A stretch of 64,000 nucleotides of DNA, taken from NCBI GenBank assembly GCA_036365515.1, contig CM070874.1, forward strand, positions 64,561,583 through 64,625,582, read 5' to 3'. Each line of letters begins with the position of its first letter. Within the stretch, counting starts at the first letter, position 1. A program made the translations under genes and the position numbers. The notes below the pieces were generated by a model. It did no database searches. It had not been told where the DNA came from and saw only the letters and a list, made by a program, of their open reading frames with translations. Positions 13,163 to 27,084 of the stretch are shown piece after piece. Origin of the DNA: Torymus aiolomorphi. Lineage: Eukaryota; Arthropoda; Insecta; Hymenoptera; Torymidae.

Positions 13163-13652
13163 TTCTACATTCTTATTTTGAATTTTATTTTTAACATTTC
13201 ATAAAAATATTTTGTATCAATATTTTCTTTTCAATATTTAATTAGAAACATTATGGTTGTCACGGGAGAGAACTCTGTCGGTATAAGGCATACCTTTAAG
13301 TATATAATGAATGAAGTAATCATGTCACTGTGTATTTTGCTGTTGATAAATTTCTTGAACGAGGACATAATTTGTATGAACATCATTGGTCTGTTGTTGG
13401 CAGGTAACTGGTTAAATTTTCACAAATAATGTTAATTCGAGAAACAATTGACTCATCCAAATTTTAAGTGTCAAGTGCTTTCAAAGCTTTCAAAGCTTGT
13501 TTCAAATCAATATCTTGCATTTAGTTATTGACTCGCCTTTTCTTTGCTGCAGGTTTTTCAAATTCTTGTTGTATTTTCTCTTTTCAATATTGTTATTTGG
13601 TCCTTGCACAAACTTTGGTGAAACATTACTTTGCACCGTCACTGGAGTATAA
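13163..13652. other. No gene seen
   Basis: AT-rich sequence without a recognisable domain. A short frame at 13528-13710 has no similarity I can name and I do not call it. Confidence 0.5.
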
Positions 13653-13654
13653 GT

Positions 13655-14860
13655 ACACTGTTAGACAAAATATGAATTTTCATGCACTTTTCAATCCCAA
13701 TTGTACATGAAATTTAATGTATGTAGTAAATTAAAACTAAATTTACGTACTTTACAATTAAAATTAATGTAATGCCTCCTAAATTAATGTAGATTGCACG
13801 GTCTGATTCAGGTACAGGTACATTGAATTTCAATAATTCAAATTACTATTAGACTAATGTACATGTGCTTGACATTTAATGCATTAATATATTATAATTA
13901 ATGTTCATTTGTGTTAATTTCAATGTAATTTTTTAATTTATACTGCATTAAATTTAAAGCACAATCGCATGAAATTCCAGGCAATTTCATTTCGAAGGAA
14001 TTCAATGCAGCTTCATAATTTTCCATGTAAAGTGCATTAATTTTCAAGCACAACAACGGAAATTTTCAAGCAACTTGATTTTTACGAAATTTAATGCAGT
14101 TACATAAGTTTCAATGTATAGTACATTGAATTTAAAGTACAATCAAAGGAAATTTTATGTAGTTTACGTTTTCAAACTAATTCAATTTAGTCACAGAAAC
14201 TTTACTGTGAATGACATTAAATTTTAAGTATAACGGTAAGGAATTTCAAACAACCCAGTTTTCCATCGAATTCATGCAATATGCAGTTACAAAAATTTCC
14301 ATCAGTTAATATGATTTGAAACGCAATCGTGGAAAAATATATCCTTTCATTTTCAGCGAAGTCAATGTAGTTTCAGTAATTTTATTGTAAACTACGTAGC
14401 ATCGGAGACACAAGTACAGAAAGCTTTGTGCAACTTAAGGGGATGCCATACTCGTACCATTACCGACCGAGCAATTCACACAGTTTCAAGCTGATTAAAA
14501 ATAAAATACGTCGAATCACAAAAAATCAAGAGAACACTCTTCTGTATTTTTTAACGTTCTATCATCCAGTCAAAGTTTGGAGTCGAAATATCAAGCCGTT
14601 TTTTCAAAAACTTTGAACGAAATTAAATTTAATTTTTTTCAAGTTTTTGAAAAACGGCTTGATATTTCAACTCCAAACTTTGACTGGATGATAGAACGTT
14701 AAAAAACACAGAAGAGTGTTCTCTTGATTTTTTGTGATTCGACGTATTTTATTTTTAATCAGCTTGAAACTGTGTGAATTGCTCGGTCGGTAATAGTACG
14801 AGTAAGACATCCCCTTAAGTTTCAGCTAAATTTCATGCATTAGGTATATTACGTATTATA
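13655..14860. repeat. Element with CACTGTTA end and ~90-bp tandem units
   Basis: CACTGTTAGACAAAAT begins at 13655 after a TA. The sequence then runs into diverged tandem units starting at about 13945, 14034, 14123, 14214 and 14305 (spacing 89, 89, 91, 91), each with GCATTAAATTTAAAGCAC-like and TTCAATGCAG-like blocks. Similar blocks occur at 37.38-37.82 kb, where an inverted TAACAGTGTA closes the array. I infer a MITE or DNA-transposon family with satellite-like interiors. The right border of this copy is unclear. Confidence 0.5.
14439..14814. mobile_element. TTAA-flanked foldback MITE, 376 bp
   Basis: The element opens with GGGGATGCCATACTCGTA and closes with its inverted copy (one or two differences). 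Both ends are flanked by TTAA (14435-14438, 14815-14818). The two arms of about 175 bp are nearly identical inverted copies separated by only about 25 bp, so a single strand would fold end to end. TTAA duplications are the hallmark of piggyBac-type insertion. That assignment is inference, since there is no ORF. It sits in the ~90-bp tandem repeat array. Confidence 0.7.
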
Positions 14861-14957
14861 ATAAGTAAAAAATATTACGGTATTGGGTAAGAACTACGAC
14901 CACTGCGTATCTTCAGCGGGCTGCATTCCAGGCAAACTGTACACTCATTACGTCTAC

Positions 14958-15113
14958 ATTGCATGCTGTATGCTGTATGCCGTATATAGCATGCCGCATA
15001 ACCTTAGTATAGATACTCTATAGATGTATCGACTTATTAGTTCAGCATTATCACTCAACCCATTACCGGACAAATTTACTGATACTAAGCTTATACGGCA
15101 TACGGCGTGCAAT
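14958..15113. repeat. Palindromic element with GTATGCCGTATA arms
   Basis: ATTGCATGCTGTATG and CCGCATAACCTTAGTAT on the left pair with ATACTAAGCTTATACGG and GTATGCCGTAT-like sequence (inverted) on the right. The whole 156 bp forms an imperfect hairpin. No ORF and no clear target duplication. Confidence 0.5.
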
Positions 15114-15485
15114 ATGACGTCATATATACGGTACTTAAAAATAGCGACTCCGATAGATGGCTACACTGTTCCTTTAGACCCCCACCTAGTATAGCTGTAA
15201 ACTTATTTCGCGCACACCTGTGAGAAGGACAAGGTGCTGACAAAGCGCGGGTGCCAACGTCTCACACGACCGCCGACTGCAGAGATACGCGCCATTTTAG
15301 TGCAGAATATATTGGAGTATTTCCCCACGCAAGGTGCAATTCTTAAATCAGACGTGAAGAAGGTACTGTGGTCCATCGGAAAATACTGCTTCTCCTCTAT
15401 CACCCCGTGCCCAAGTCCAAGACGTTCTTTCTGTAAGTATATATGATGATAACCGCTACCGAGAAAACGTGGACGAAGGACCGGT

Positions 15486-15841
15486 TAAGCTGTCTCTACA
15501 CGGCGTGCCGCGAGCCGCGAGTCGCGTTTCTAGACAAAAACATTGAAATCCTATTGCTCTTTATCTCCTATTAGATTTAGACTCGAATTCATATGTAGGT
15601 TTGTCTAGCGATCGCGACTCACGACATGGCATGTATAGGCATTGTAATTTGTAAAGGCCTACGTAAGCGCCGTGCCGGGCGCCGTACTGCCTCCCCCCAT
15701 GGCGCGGCGCGGCCGTGCACGGCGCGACGCTTGTGTATAAATATGCCACGAGGTTGCACTTAATACACTATACTTGTATCTGTCTTTGCCTGCAGGTAAC
15801 ATGGCTCGCGGGCCGCGGCACGCCGTGTGAAGACAGAGCTT
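15486..15841. mobile_element. MITE with GC-rich terminal inverted repeats
   Basis: The left end reads AAGCTGTCTCTACACGGCGT then GCCGCGAGCC. The right end is its inverted counterpart (CGCGGCACGCCGTGTGAAGA then CAGAGCTT). A second, inner inverted pair, GAGTCGCGTTTCTAGACAAA near 15519 and TTTGTCTAGCGATCGCGACT near 15600, makes a nested hairpin. There is no coding capacity. The ends recall hAT-type inverted repeats but no target duplication is certain. Confidence 0.55.
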
Positions 15842-16447
15842 GACCAAATTACCGGCAACAGAAGCAACTCGTCAGCACGTGCATCCCAGCGAATCTCTTA
15901 CACTCATCGCCTGTTTATTAAGAAGACGTGAACGTCGATATATCATCTCCAAAGCCACATACATTGCTTGTGACATATTAGCACGAAGGAGGAGATACGA
16001 AAGCGTGCTCTTTAGGTTAATTTTAATACACAGATACGATGCTGATTCTCAATTGTATTAGTGAGTATATGTAGCCTTGTATTATTTGTACAATGAGAAG
16101 GAAATATTGTGTATTGTGGCATATAAGTACAATAAAATATAGTGGTACGTTTAGATACAACTACATTTATTATACTAAATAAATACAATAAAGTTTATCG
16201 TTAATGTAGTTACAATAATTGAATTACTATGACTTATTTTAGTAGTTCCAATTATAGAATATTTCTATTATTCATATATTATACTTAATTTAAAAAACAA
16301 ATATATTCAATACAATAATAAACAATTTACAATATTGCTATAATAGTACTAACGTTTTTTTCTCACTTTAATCAATATTTCAATTTTAATTAATTCTTTG
16401 TAATTGTTGTTATATTGTGCTTTATAGGTTCAGATGAATATTAAACG
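15842..16447. other. No gene seen
   Basis: AT-rich sequence. The short open frame at 15840-16061 has no recognisable domain. Confidence 0.5.
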
Positions 16448-16449
16448 TA

Positions 16450-17396
16450 GGGTAGTGGTCCGTATTAGTGTGCATGTCCATGTTTATGTGCTCTATTATT
16501 AAAACATATCCTAGAAATGAACGAGTAAAAACGTAACACTAAAATATTTTTTTTCATAAAGTTAATTAAGTTTAAATAGAATTAATTACTTAATTTGTTT
16601 TCATTTACTATAACATTAAAAAAGAACTTTCAAAAATATGTTTCACGGTTTGCGATGTGTCACGGTGTTTCCCTATCAAAACTTGCTAAGAAATGACATT
16701 TTTAAAAGTAACATTAAATAATTGTTTCGGAAGGATTTTAATGTGGGATACAATTAATTATATCATAAAATAATATTATGTTATATAATAAACCTTAATA
16801 TAAAGGTTTTCAATTGATTTTAATATTTAATTAATGGTGTCTACTAATAGGGCAGTGAAAAACGACTTGTCCAGATTTGTGTGTGCACAAATACAATACG
16901 AGCATGCTCGTATCGGCGTTTGAACAGACAAGTTAGGTTAGGTTGTCTGCGCACAAACGTTGTTTCATATCGCATTGACGACCTTCAGCAGTTTTTACCG
17001 TATTGAAATTAATTAACATTCAATGTAAACAAGGGTTAGAAATTGATTATAAATGCACTACAGTTAACAAAATAATTTTGTTGGCAATGATAATATTATC
17101 AAGACACACTATTGTGGGGCACACAAACGTGTACATCCACATTAATACGGGGCACACAAAAATGTACTTTGTTGTCTGCTAGGGCACACAAATGCGTACA
17201 AACTTTTTTTTTTTATATTGGTTGTAACTTTCGTAAATATTAATATTTTTCTATAAAAAAAAATTGTTTCGTGTAGATTATTACTTTTATTATCTATATA
17301 AACCTGCCCGGAATCTCTGATACAGCTTAAATAGTCTATTATTATGCGACAAAACTGAAGAGTTTCTTAAACCCACACTAATACGGACATCTACCC
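16450..17396. mobile_element. TA-flanked DNA transposon, non-autonomous, 947 bp
   Basis: The inverted ends are GGGTAGTGGTCCGTATTAGT and, on the right, the inverse of GGGTAGATGTCCGTATTAGT. TA flanks both sides (16448-16449, 17397-17398). Subterminal copies of GGCACACAAA and ATACGGGGCACACAAA (17115-17190) resemble transposase-binding repeats. No ORF of note. The same ends occur on the 226-bp element at 35264-35489, so both are deletion derivatives or MITEs of one family. The TA duplication suits the Tc1/mariner/pogo superfamily. Confidence 0.7.
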
Positions 17397-17854
17397 TAGT
17401 TATAGGGGACGGCGGGGCACGTGTGACACCCTAACTTTGATTAAAAATAACAACTAAACCGTGTATTATTTCAAAATGTACAAAAACGGAATAATTAGAT
17501 CAGAAAAAGATAAAATAAAATAAACTATTCACTTTTTTTTCATTTTCTTTTAATTATTGATAAAATAAAGAAAAGAAATTCTGACAAAAATGCTCTACGT
17601 GCCCCACCGGCGGGTGGATTGTGGCACCCGACGGGGCACGCATGGCACGATCAAATTTAATATTTTACTATAGGTATTTTTCAATTCTTTTTTCCAGTAA
17701 TTAATACTTTAATAATTATGCCATAATAAAATTTTCAAAAATCAAATAATTAATCAGTCTATTGAAAATTTTAAATTTTATTTTTATTAAGGTAATCTGT
17801 ACGCAAATTTTAGAATGTATATTTCTTTTGCAAATAATAATAGAATTACTAACA

Positions 17855-18128
17855 AAAAAAATTGAGTATAGTATTTATATATACAGAGCGCCTGAAAGAG
17901 CTGTTTTTCCAAAAATTTACTCAGAATTTATTTAATTAAATAAAAGCCGCAATGCCGATAAGCAGAGATCTGTATACTTCGAATTTTGCCAGTTTTAAAA
18001 AGTGTTTATCTCATGGAAATGCTGATAGAATCGCACAAAAAAAATCTGAGCATAGTATTTACATACACGGAGCGCCTGAAAGAATTGCTTTTCCAAATAA
18101 ACGTTCGAATATTTATTAATTAAATAAT
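17855..18128. repeat. Direct repeat inside the pogo-like element
   Basis: Two diverged copies of about 90 bp (17855-17945 and 18034-18128) share AGTATTTA, GGAGCGCCTGAAAGA/CAGAGCGCCTGAAAGA and TTTTCCAAA blocks. They lie between the left end and the transposase 3' end. No function can be assigned. Confidence 0.55.
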
Positions 18129-18279
18129 GAAATTGGGTTGATTTTGAGGTTCACAATAACAATTTTTATTTTAAAATAAATTATTACATTTTAATAAATG
18201 ATTTTATATTATAAATTCCTTCTTATAAAATATGATCACAACATAATACTTTTGTTTGATTAACAAATTATCATTATTA

Positions 18280-20793
18280 TTACAATAAGTTTAAATTTAA
18301 AGATTTCGCATCATTTTCATCTATGTAGCATATTTGAACTACCTGACCATTGAAAAAGGTAGTTTGAGTATCTACAATTGATTCTTCAGGTATTACTTCT
18401 CTAAAGTAATTTTCATTATTTACGGAAGCTGAATTATTATTAACAATGGATAAATCAAGCTGATTTGTGTTTAAGTCTTCAAGTGGCTTCCGTAGTTTGC
18501 TTGGTAGATTAGCAGGAGTAGACTTCTTACGTTTACGGGACTTCTTGGCGTCATCAGATTTCACTGCTGTTCCTTTTACTTTTTTTTTCAACATTTTCTT
18601 TTTTTATATTTTTAATTTTTTCTGCTATTAAATTTTGCTGGTACGCATCACTAGTAATAATTGCTGCTTTTCCCTTTCTATTAACTTTTTTTGAAATTTT
18701 TTCATCAGGTTTGTTGTCTGTGAGAATAATTAGATTCGTTTCAACATTTTCTTGAATAGATGAAATAGATGAGTTGTGTGTATTCATAGAAGTAGTGGCT
18801 GTCATCGATTGATTATCTCTGAGAATAGTTGGGTTCGATGCAACATTTTCTTCAACAGATGAAATAGATGAGCTGTGTGTATTTACAGAACTAGTGGCTG
18901 TCATCGATTGATCCATTAAGAGTTGATTCAGTTCAGACTGTAAGCAGGAACTCTAGATAAGAAGAAAAATTTCAATTAAAAATTAAGCAACATTATAAAT
19001 TAAATTACAATATAAAATATTATTTACCAATAAATCAATGAGAGGTTTGGCTTGAATTATGTAAGGTAATGGTTTCGTATCTCATCTCCACTTGATATAT
19101 TACTATCAGTAGTTTGACTAGAATTAACTCGATGATTTGAAACTAAACTATTCATAGAAGTAGACGTCTCACTTTGCGTTGAACCAGCTTTTTGACTAGG
19201 GTTCATTACATCTTGAATAACATTTTGAAATTCTTCAATTCTTGCCTCCGATGCTACAATTCAAACAATAAAATATTCATATTATTAAAAGAAATAGTGA
19301 ATAATAATTTGATATTATAATAAGATTTTTAATATTTAATAGTATTAGTTTCATTTACCTGAATTACGTGAACTTATAGAGCTTGCATCATCTCTAGCAG
19401 TAAACTCTGAATCAGGAAATGCGTCTGAATTGAATGGGTAGATACCACATTTTTTAAAAGCATTGATGGCAGTCTCTACCTTAGCTGCTTTAGCGAATGC
19501 CTTACCAAATACTGAAGCCAATTTATCAAGGGTTACTTTGTTACCAGGTCGTTGATAAGAAGAGACTTCGTTACCAAAGTATCTATTGAGCGGACCATTG
19601 AAGCCAACATCAAGTGGCTGCATCTTATGTGTACAATGGGGTGGAAAACAAAGTATTACAACCCCATTGTTTCTTGCTTTATCGATCACATCCACATTTT
19701 TTATATGGGTTGAATGTCCATCGAGGAGAAGTAAAACTGGATTGTCTGGTGTTGCATGAGAGAACTCAACAAACTTGTCAAACCATCTTGTGAAAATATC
19801 AGTTTGCATATATCCACTCTTGTGAAATTCAGCCCATGCACCGGCTGGTGCATCTTTCATTAGAGCCAGGTTCGTCTTTACTCTGGGAAATATGAGAAGT
19901 GGAGGCATGAAAACACCAGCTGCTGACATGCATATTTCTGCTGTGACATTTTCCCCTCGCTCACCAGCAGTTAGACCACCAACTTGTCTTCGTCCTGCTT
20001 TTGCAATGATTCTAGGTGATGATTTAGGTACAATTGACACTCCTGTTTCATCCACGTTATAGATTCTTTCAGGTTTCTTATCAAATTGGTATTTGTTGAA
20101 AACATCCTTTAGCAATACAAAGAACTCTATAACAGCATTCTTGTTGAACCCGTTGGCTCTGGCAGAAGATGTATGTTCTGCTTTGCGATGTGCAAATTGA
20201 TGCCTTTCCATAAAATTATGAAGCCAATCCTTTCCAGCCATTTGTTTTTTCAAACTGAACTTATGAGGAATTTTAAGCCTTTCAGCATATTCAAATGATA
20301 ACTTTCTAACCTCAATACCACTGAGTCCTAACAGTTTGCTTTCCATCTCCAAAATGTAGCGTGCCAATCCCGCTTCTTGTTCATCAGTGAAAGTGCGACT
20401 AAATCCTGGAACTAAAATAAAAATTCTAGTAATAAAGTAGGTATAAAACTAAGTATTTAGTAAAACTACTATTAAGTAAAGTTAGTGTTAAGTAAAAGTA
20501 ATGAAGTATTTAACATCAATATAATCCTATTAATAATATTTTAAGAGGAGATTCACTAATATATAATTAAAATATATAAAAAAATATCTACCTTTGGTCT
20601 TATTATTTTCTTTTTGCAATGAAGCATCAGTCTTCTCATTTATTTTCTTTTGAAGAGTGGTTCTTGGAACTCCAAACTCATTTGCACTACTTTTAATTGA
20701 TTTGCCATTAATAAGCACATTTTCAATAGCCAAGTGCATTTGTTCATTGCTCCAATTATATTTATCTGTTTTTTTTTTATACTTCCTTACCAT
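18280..20793 (-). CDS. Pogo/Tigger-like transposase, four exons
   Basis: Exon 1 (20592-20793) encodes a pipsqueak-type helix-turn-helix for DNA binding. The donor AAAG/GTAGAT and acceptor TTTTAG/TTCC join it in frame to exon 2 (19359-20411). Exon 2 carries the DDE_1 catalytic core: YNVDETGV, LLLDGHSTH and HKMQPLDVG supply the three acidic residues. Exon 3 (19028-19253) and exon 4 (18280-18952) code a Ser/Thr- and Lys-rich tail. In exon 4, a stretch of about 33 residues beginning QSMTAT is duplicated in tandem. The catalytic exons are open, but exon 3 has a one-base frameshift near 19080 and exon 4 another in an A-run near 18590, so the tail is damaged. The family cuts and pastes its element at TA sites. 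Transposase identity is strong; exon borders are read from splice signals and phase only. Confidence 0.85.
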
Positions 20794-21393
20794 TGTTTTT
20801 TCTACTCTATAACTTAATACGCAGTCGAAATAATCGTTATTTACTTATTAATCTAATAATTGAAACTAAAAACTAGTTAAAACTAAATTATTGCACTGCG
20901 TAGTTGTTAACCCATCTTGCTCCGTTTTTGGTTTGTAATAGGTTATATCACTTCGCTCGGCGGCCGCCGCGGCGCACTGATACGCTCGAGTGTGCCACGC
21001 GTGCCCCGCCAGGGTGCCACGTCATGCCCCATTTTAATACCATTTTCATTTTTTAATTATATTATTTATAAAGATTTTCTGAAAATAACAAAAACAGGGC
21101 TTGAAAGATAAAAGTTGAAACTATCAAATAGGTTTGGTCTCATTTAGAAAAAAAATCATTTTCTTGTTGCTCCAAGCAACTTAAAAATGAAGTCAACCTT
21201 GTTTCTAAGCACCGATTTTCAATCTTATTAAATTAAATGTTAAACATTATCTATAATCTCAAAAGTATAGAGGAAAATTCTAAAAGCATATCTAATTAGG
21301 TTTACGTAAAAATTACATTTTTTGCATTCATTAATATTAAAAATATGAGGGTGCCAAACTTACCTACCTGACACGTCATGCCCCGCCGTCCCC

Positions 21394-22620
21394 TACATAT
21401 TGACGTGCTACAATATTACAGTTTGGGGACATTTTACGACAAATTTTTCATTTAAAACAACATATCTTAAATTGTAAGTATGTCTCCTTTATATTTCATA
21501 TTATACAAAGCAAATGCGATGATTATATATAACAAAAATTTCGTGTCTCAAAGTATGCTCGTTTACTTTAAACAAATTTTTTTTTACGGTCTGTATTTCT
21601 ATAAAAAAGAGAGAAACTTCTACTGATTACACTATTTTTTTTTATTTTATTTTTAATCCACAGGTCATAGTTTTGTTTTTTAATTTTACCAGGAACTATA
21701 GCAATTATATTATTATTTATAGTATTCAGATGAATGTAGATTATGCAGCGAGTCTTATGATACATGAAAAACCCATATATTTTTTCAATTGCTAGAATTA
21801 CACATATCACACGCTATGTACCTTTTGAATTCAAGCCTGTATTATGTATTTTTTTTTTATATTAGACACTTTTATCGCTGAAATGTGTAGGTGCATGTTA
21901 ACACATACAGTAACGAGCAACTCCTTTAATGTGAATTATATTCTAGTGACCTGAACTATTATAATCTTACAACTTTTCATTAAAAAGATATGTAGTTTTA
22001 TTTTAAATCCTAAATATATATTCAATAAAAAAAATTAAATTTTGAAAATTTTTAGGTATAACACTACCTTAAACAATTAGTATATATTATCATAGATAAT
22101 TTTTTTTTTTTTTTCATTTTTCTCTTACAAAAGTTTTTTTCGAATAAAAGTATCATGAATGTAAGTTTTTATCATTAATTTATAAAAATAGAATTTAATG
22201 CAATTTTAGGAAAAGTACGACTTAAAACTTATTAGAAAATTTAGTAATAATTTTATCTTTTATATTATGTACAATTTATTTCTTTAACAATATACAAAAA
22301 TTTTTTTTTTTTTGTAAACTTGGTTGCTAATTGGTTAATTCCTGTATTATGGTCCAACCAAATCACAACGTAGCGTATCGAAGCGTGGGGCAGAACGGTG
22401 CATTCTGGAAAGTTCCTTACGCACTTCCGACTGGTTAGCACGTCGACGGTAGCCCGTTCCTGTTTTCACTCTTTTATCGTCGTAGCTCACGGCCCGCGTC
22501 ACACTATGTAAGTTCTATGTTCAAGAAAAATCGATCGACAGTATTAAAGATATATGAGGTTAAAATTTGTTATAGTGTTCAAATGAGTGTGAAGTCGTAC
22601 TCCCAACTATTTATCTTTAA
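21394..22620. other. No gene seen
   Basis: AT-rich, except for 22340-22510, which is more GC-rich (it includes GTCGTAGCTCACGGCCCGCG) and ends in a donor-like TATGTAAGT. This could be a remnant exon or promoter but has no recognisable domain. Confidence 0.45.
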
Positions 22621-22637
22621 TATAATAATATAGAAAA

Positions 22638-24515
<1,878 letters not shown>

Positions 24516-26013
24516 TTGTCCAGTTCTTCGGTTAAAACGATTAATCCATAAATTTTAGAGATATTTGGGGTTAAAATTTTTTCAACCTTAATTTCAAATC
24601 GTAATTTATCGAGAACGGCTGTATGTGTCTGAATGAGATGAGTAGAATTCTAAGAGGAATTAAAATACTTATATTTAATAAAAAAAAATGTAAGTATTAC
24701 GGTTTTTGTAATAGAAAAATAAAAAAAAAGACGAGTTCGCGATATGGGAATTTTCATGAAAGTAGCCATCTTTAGCGCGCTTCGTGTGCTGTGATGTCAC
24801 CAAAACTTCGTGTCACTTTTGTTTTTGTACATCCTAATACGCGATTTCCACTACTGAAATAGCAGATGAGATTTTGGCATAAGAGCTCACTTTATAAATT
24901 CCCTGAGAAATTACCTAAGATTTTATGTGAGATTTTTCAGTAGGGTATCTGATTTTATTATATCCCAAAATCATAAATTATAGAAAGTTTATCATATATA
25001 AGGTTTAATAAAAATACAATTAAAAATACGTCAAAATATACTAACTTTTAGTATCACATATTCACTACAAATAGTTATTATTGCTTACAAAAAGCTATAT
25101 TTGTGCTAAATTTCAAGACTATTGGTTCATTTTTACTCCTGTCATCGTGCGAGGACCAAAAAACGAAACTAAATAATACCACTTTTTTCAAATAATTTGT
25201 TGTCTCAAAAAGTGAATAAATTTTTGAACTAATAGAACAAAGAAGGTAGAGACACAAGTGGTCGGTCATCCACTACAACTCGGACATTTTTAATTTCAAA
25301 TAAATATAAATAAATTTTAGTCAAAAATATAGTAAGTAAAAAGTCGACGTAAAAATTAGAGGTATGGAGAACAGTAATACATGTAAATATAAATTAAACG
25401 CTGAATAGTTTTATTGAACATAGAATAGTTTAAATAAACCAACGACTGTGGCAAAATTATTATTTTTTTTAAAATTACGCAAAACGCTTTAAATTCATGA
25501 ATTTTTACAAAAATTTTGAAGTCGGACAAAGTAGCTGCACATGACTATAATGATTTTTAAACGTATAAAAACTCTTTTAATGTCAATTTTACAATGCCAT
25601 ATTTGTAATTAGATATAATCATTATTTTTTTATAAATTACATTGTAAAGCAAGTACGTAATTTGTAATTCATAATTATTTGAGTATTTTATTCCGATTAA
25701 TGTATTTTATTAAACTATTAATTATGACTTTTTTATTTTAAATGGTAATATTTAATCCGTTTTATATGTTAAGAAAAATGTCATATATAGACATTTTTAA
25801 ACGAGAGTCAATGAACCTGTATTTTTTTTATTCATGCGGATGTATTTTTCCTATATAAAATCATAGTAAACTTGATATAAGACTTTTCATATGTAAACTG
25901 GATCGAATGTTTCCTTATGTTAAAATAAGTAAAAAATTTTGCTTATCTCTAATAAATAAGGAGACTCTAAGGAAGATGATTATTCATAAAATTCGTTAAA
26001 TGCAAAATACCTA
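24516..26013. other. AT-rich stretch with a small MITE-like repeat
   Basis: 24516-24720 continues repeat sequence similar to the interior of the Helentron-like family (a GAGATATTTGGGGTTAAAAT block). A possible 91-bp MITE with TACTGAAA ends lies at 24852-24942. The rest is AT-rich with no gene; the frame at 25078-25269 is not recognised. Confidence 0.45.
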
Positions 26014-26285
26014 TATACGGGAGCGCGTCAGTATAAATCGCAAAATATTATTCAAATAATTCTTAACCCCAACTAGGCGAGGGATGCGAGTTCCACACGT
26101 ATACGGGACCGCGTCAGATGTATATAAATGAGAAAATAATTATTTGAACAATTCTTAACCCCAAGTAGGCGGGGGATGCGAGGTCCACGCGTATATGAAA
26201 GCGCGTAAGACGTGTATAAATGGGAAAATAATTATTTGAACAATTCTTAACTCCAAGTAGATGGTGGTTGCGAGTTCAACGAGTA
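26014..26285. repeat. Tandem repeat, three ~90-bp units
   Basis: Units begin at about 26014, 26100 and 26192, each with TATACGGGA(G/C)CGCGTCAG-like sequence followed by AACAATTCTTAACCCCAA-like and GGGGGATGCGAG-like blocks. No ORF crosses it and no transposon ends are seen. Confidence 0.7.
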
Positions 26286-26872
26286 CAGAGGTTTTTAACT
26301 CCTAAACAGCATACTTAAAAAATAATGCTAAATAAATTAATTTAACAATTAGTTTAATTAAATTTATCTAATTAATTAAATAAATTATAAAATTAATTCA
26401 AGTAATTAATTAAATTTTAATTTAAATGATAAATGTTGAATGTTATACTTGGGTATGGAATATCCATAGTACTCTAAGGTAAATACAGTTGTTATTTTGT
26501 TTAAAAAATGTTTTTCTGTAGTCAAAAACTTTAAAATGAATTTTCGAGAAAAAACATTTTTCTTAAATAAAGTACAACTAATGAGCTATAAATTACGGTA
26601 AACACTGGTGTAAATAATAATAAAATATAAAAAGATGACGTAACGTGGCCATGGGATTTTCTAAAAAACTATTATTTAATTGTGAATCATGCAAAACATG
26701 AGCCGTGCGCCAGCTGCCTAGTTTTTTATGGATGTTGGTTTTTACTCCCGTATGTAAGCAGTTCTATACTTAACATGCCCTTTTCGTTCAAAATCTGATA
26801 AAGAAATTTTTCTTGATTGTGATATATTGTAAGATGTGCAAACAAGTGCATTTTCTTAACTTTCTCTTTTTT
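26286..26872. other. No gene seen
   Basis: AT-rich sequence with simple AATTAAATTA-type tracts. No recognisable coding or RNA feature. Confidence 0.5.
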
Positions 26873-26993
26873 TTGCTTCCTCCTAGAGGAAGCTTTGTAA
26901 TAGTAAAATTTTAAGTTTCGTCAAATCGATCTAGAAACATAATTAGAGGTGTTATAAGTTTGAATCACATGATTTTAGAAAATGTCTGTATGG

Positions 26994-27084
<91 letters not shown>

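Larger units (their letters stand above)
17405..21393. mobile_element. Pogo-like DNA transposon, ~4 kb, TA-flanked
   Basis: The inverted ends are GGGGACGGCGGGGCACGTGT on the left and the inverse of GGGGACGGCGGGGCATGACG on the right, flanked by TA (17403-17404, 21394-21395). Subterminal GC-rich blocks with GGCACCCGACGGGGCACG (17625-17642) and GTGCCACGCGTGCCCCGC (20992-21009) repeat the end motif inward. The only gene is the minus-strand spliced transposase. A TA duplication, DDE transposase and GC-rich ends fit the pogo/Tigger branch. Its left end lies only 8 bp from the end of the previous transposon. Confidence 0.8.

Noticed and set aside
13945..14395. CRISPR-like regularly spaced repeats
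   Set aside because: Units are diverged and tandem, with no unique spacers, and this is eukaryotic DNA.
15203..15446. Overlapping plus and minus frames near 15.2-15.45 kb
   Set aside because: No recognisable domain on either strand and no splice context beyond one donor-like GTAAGT.
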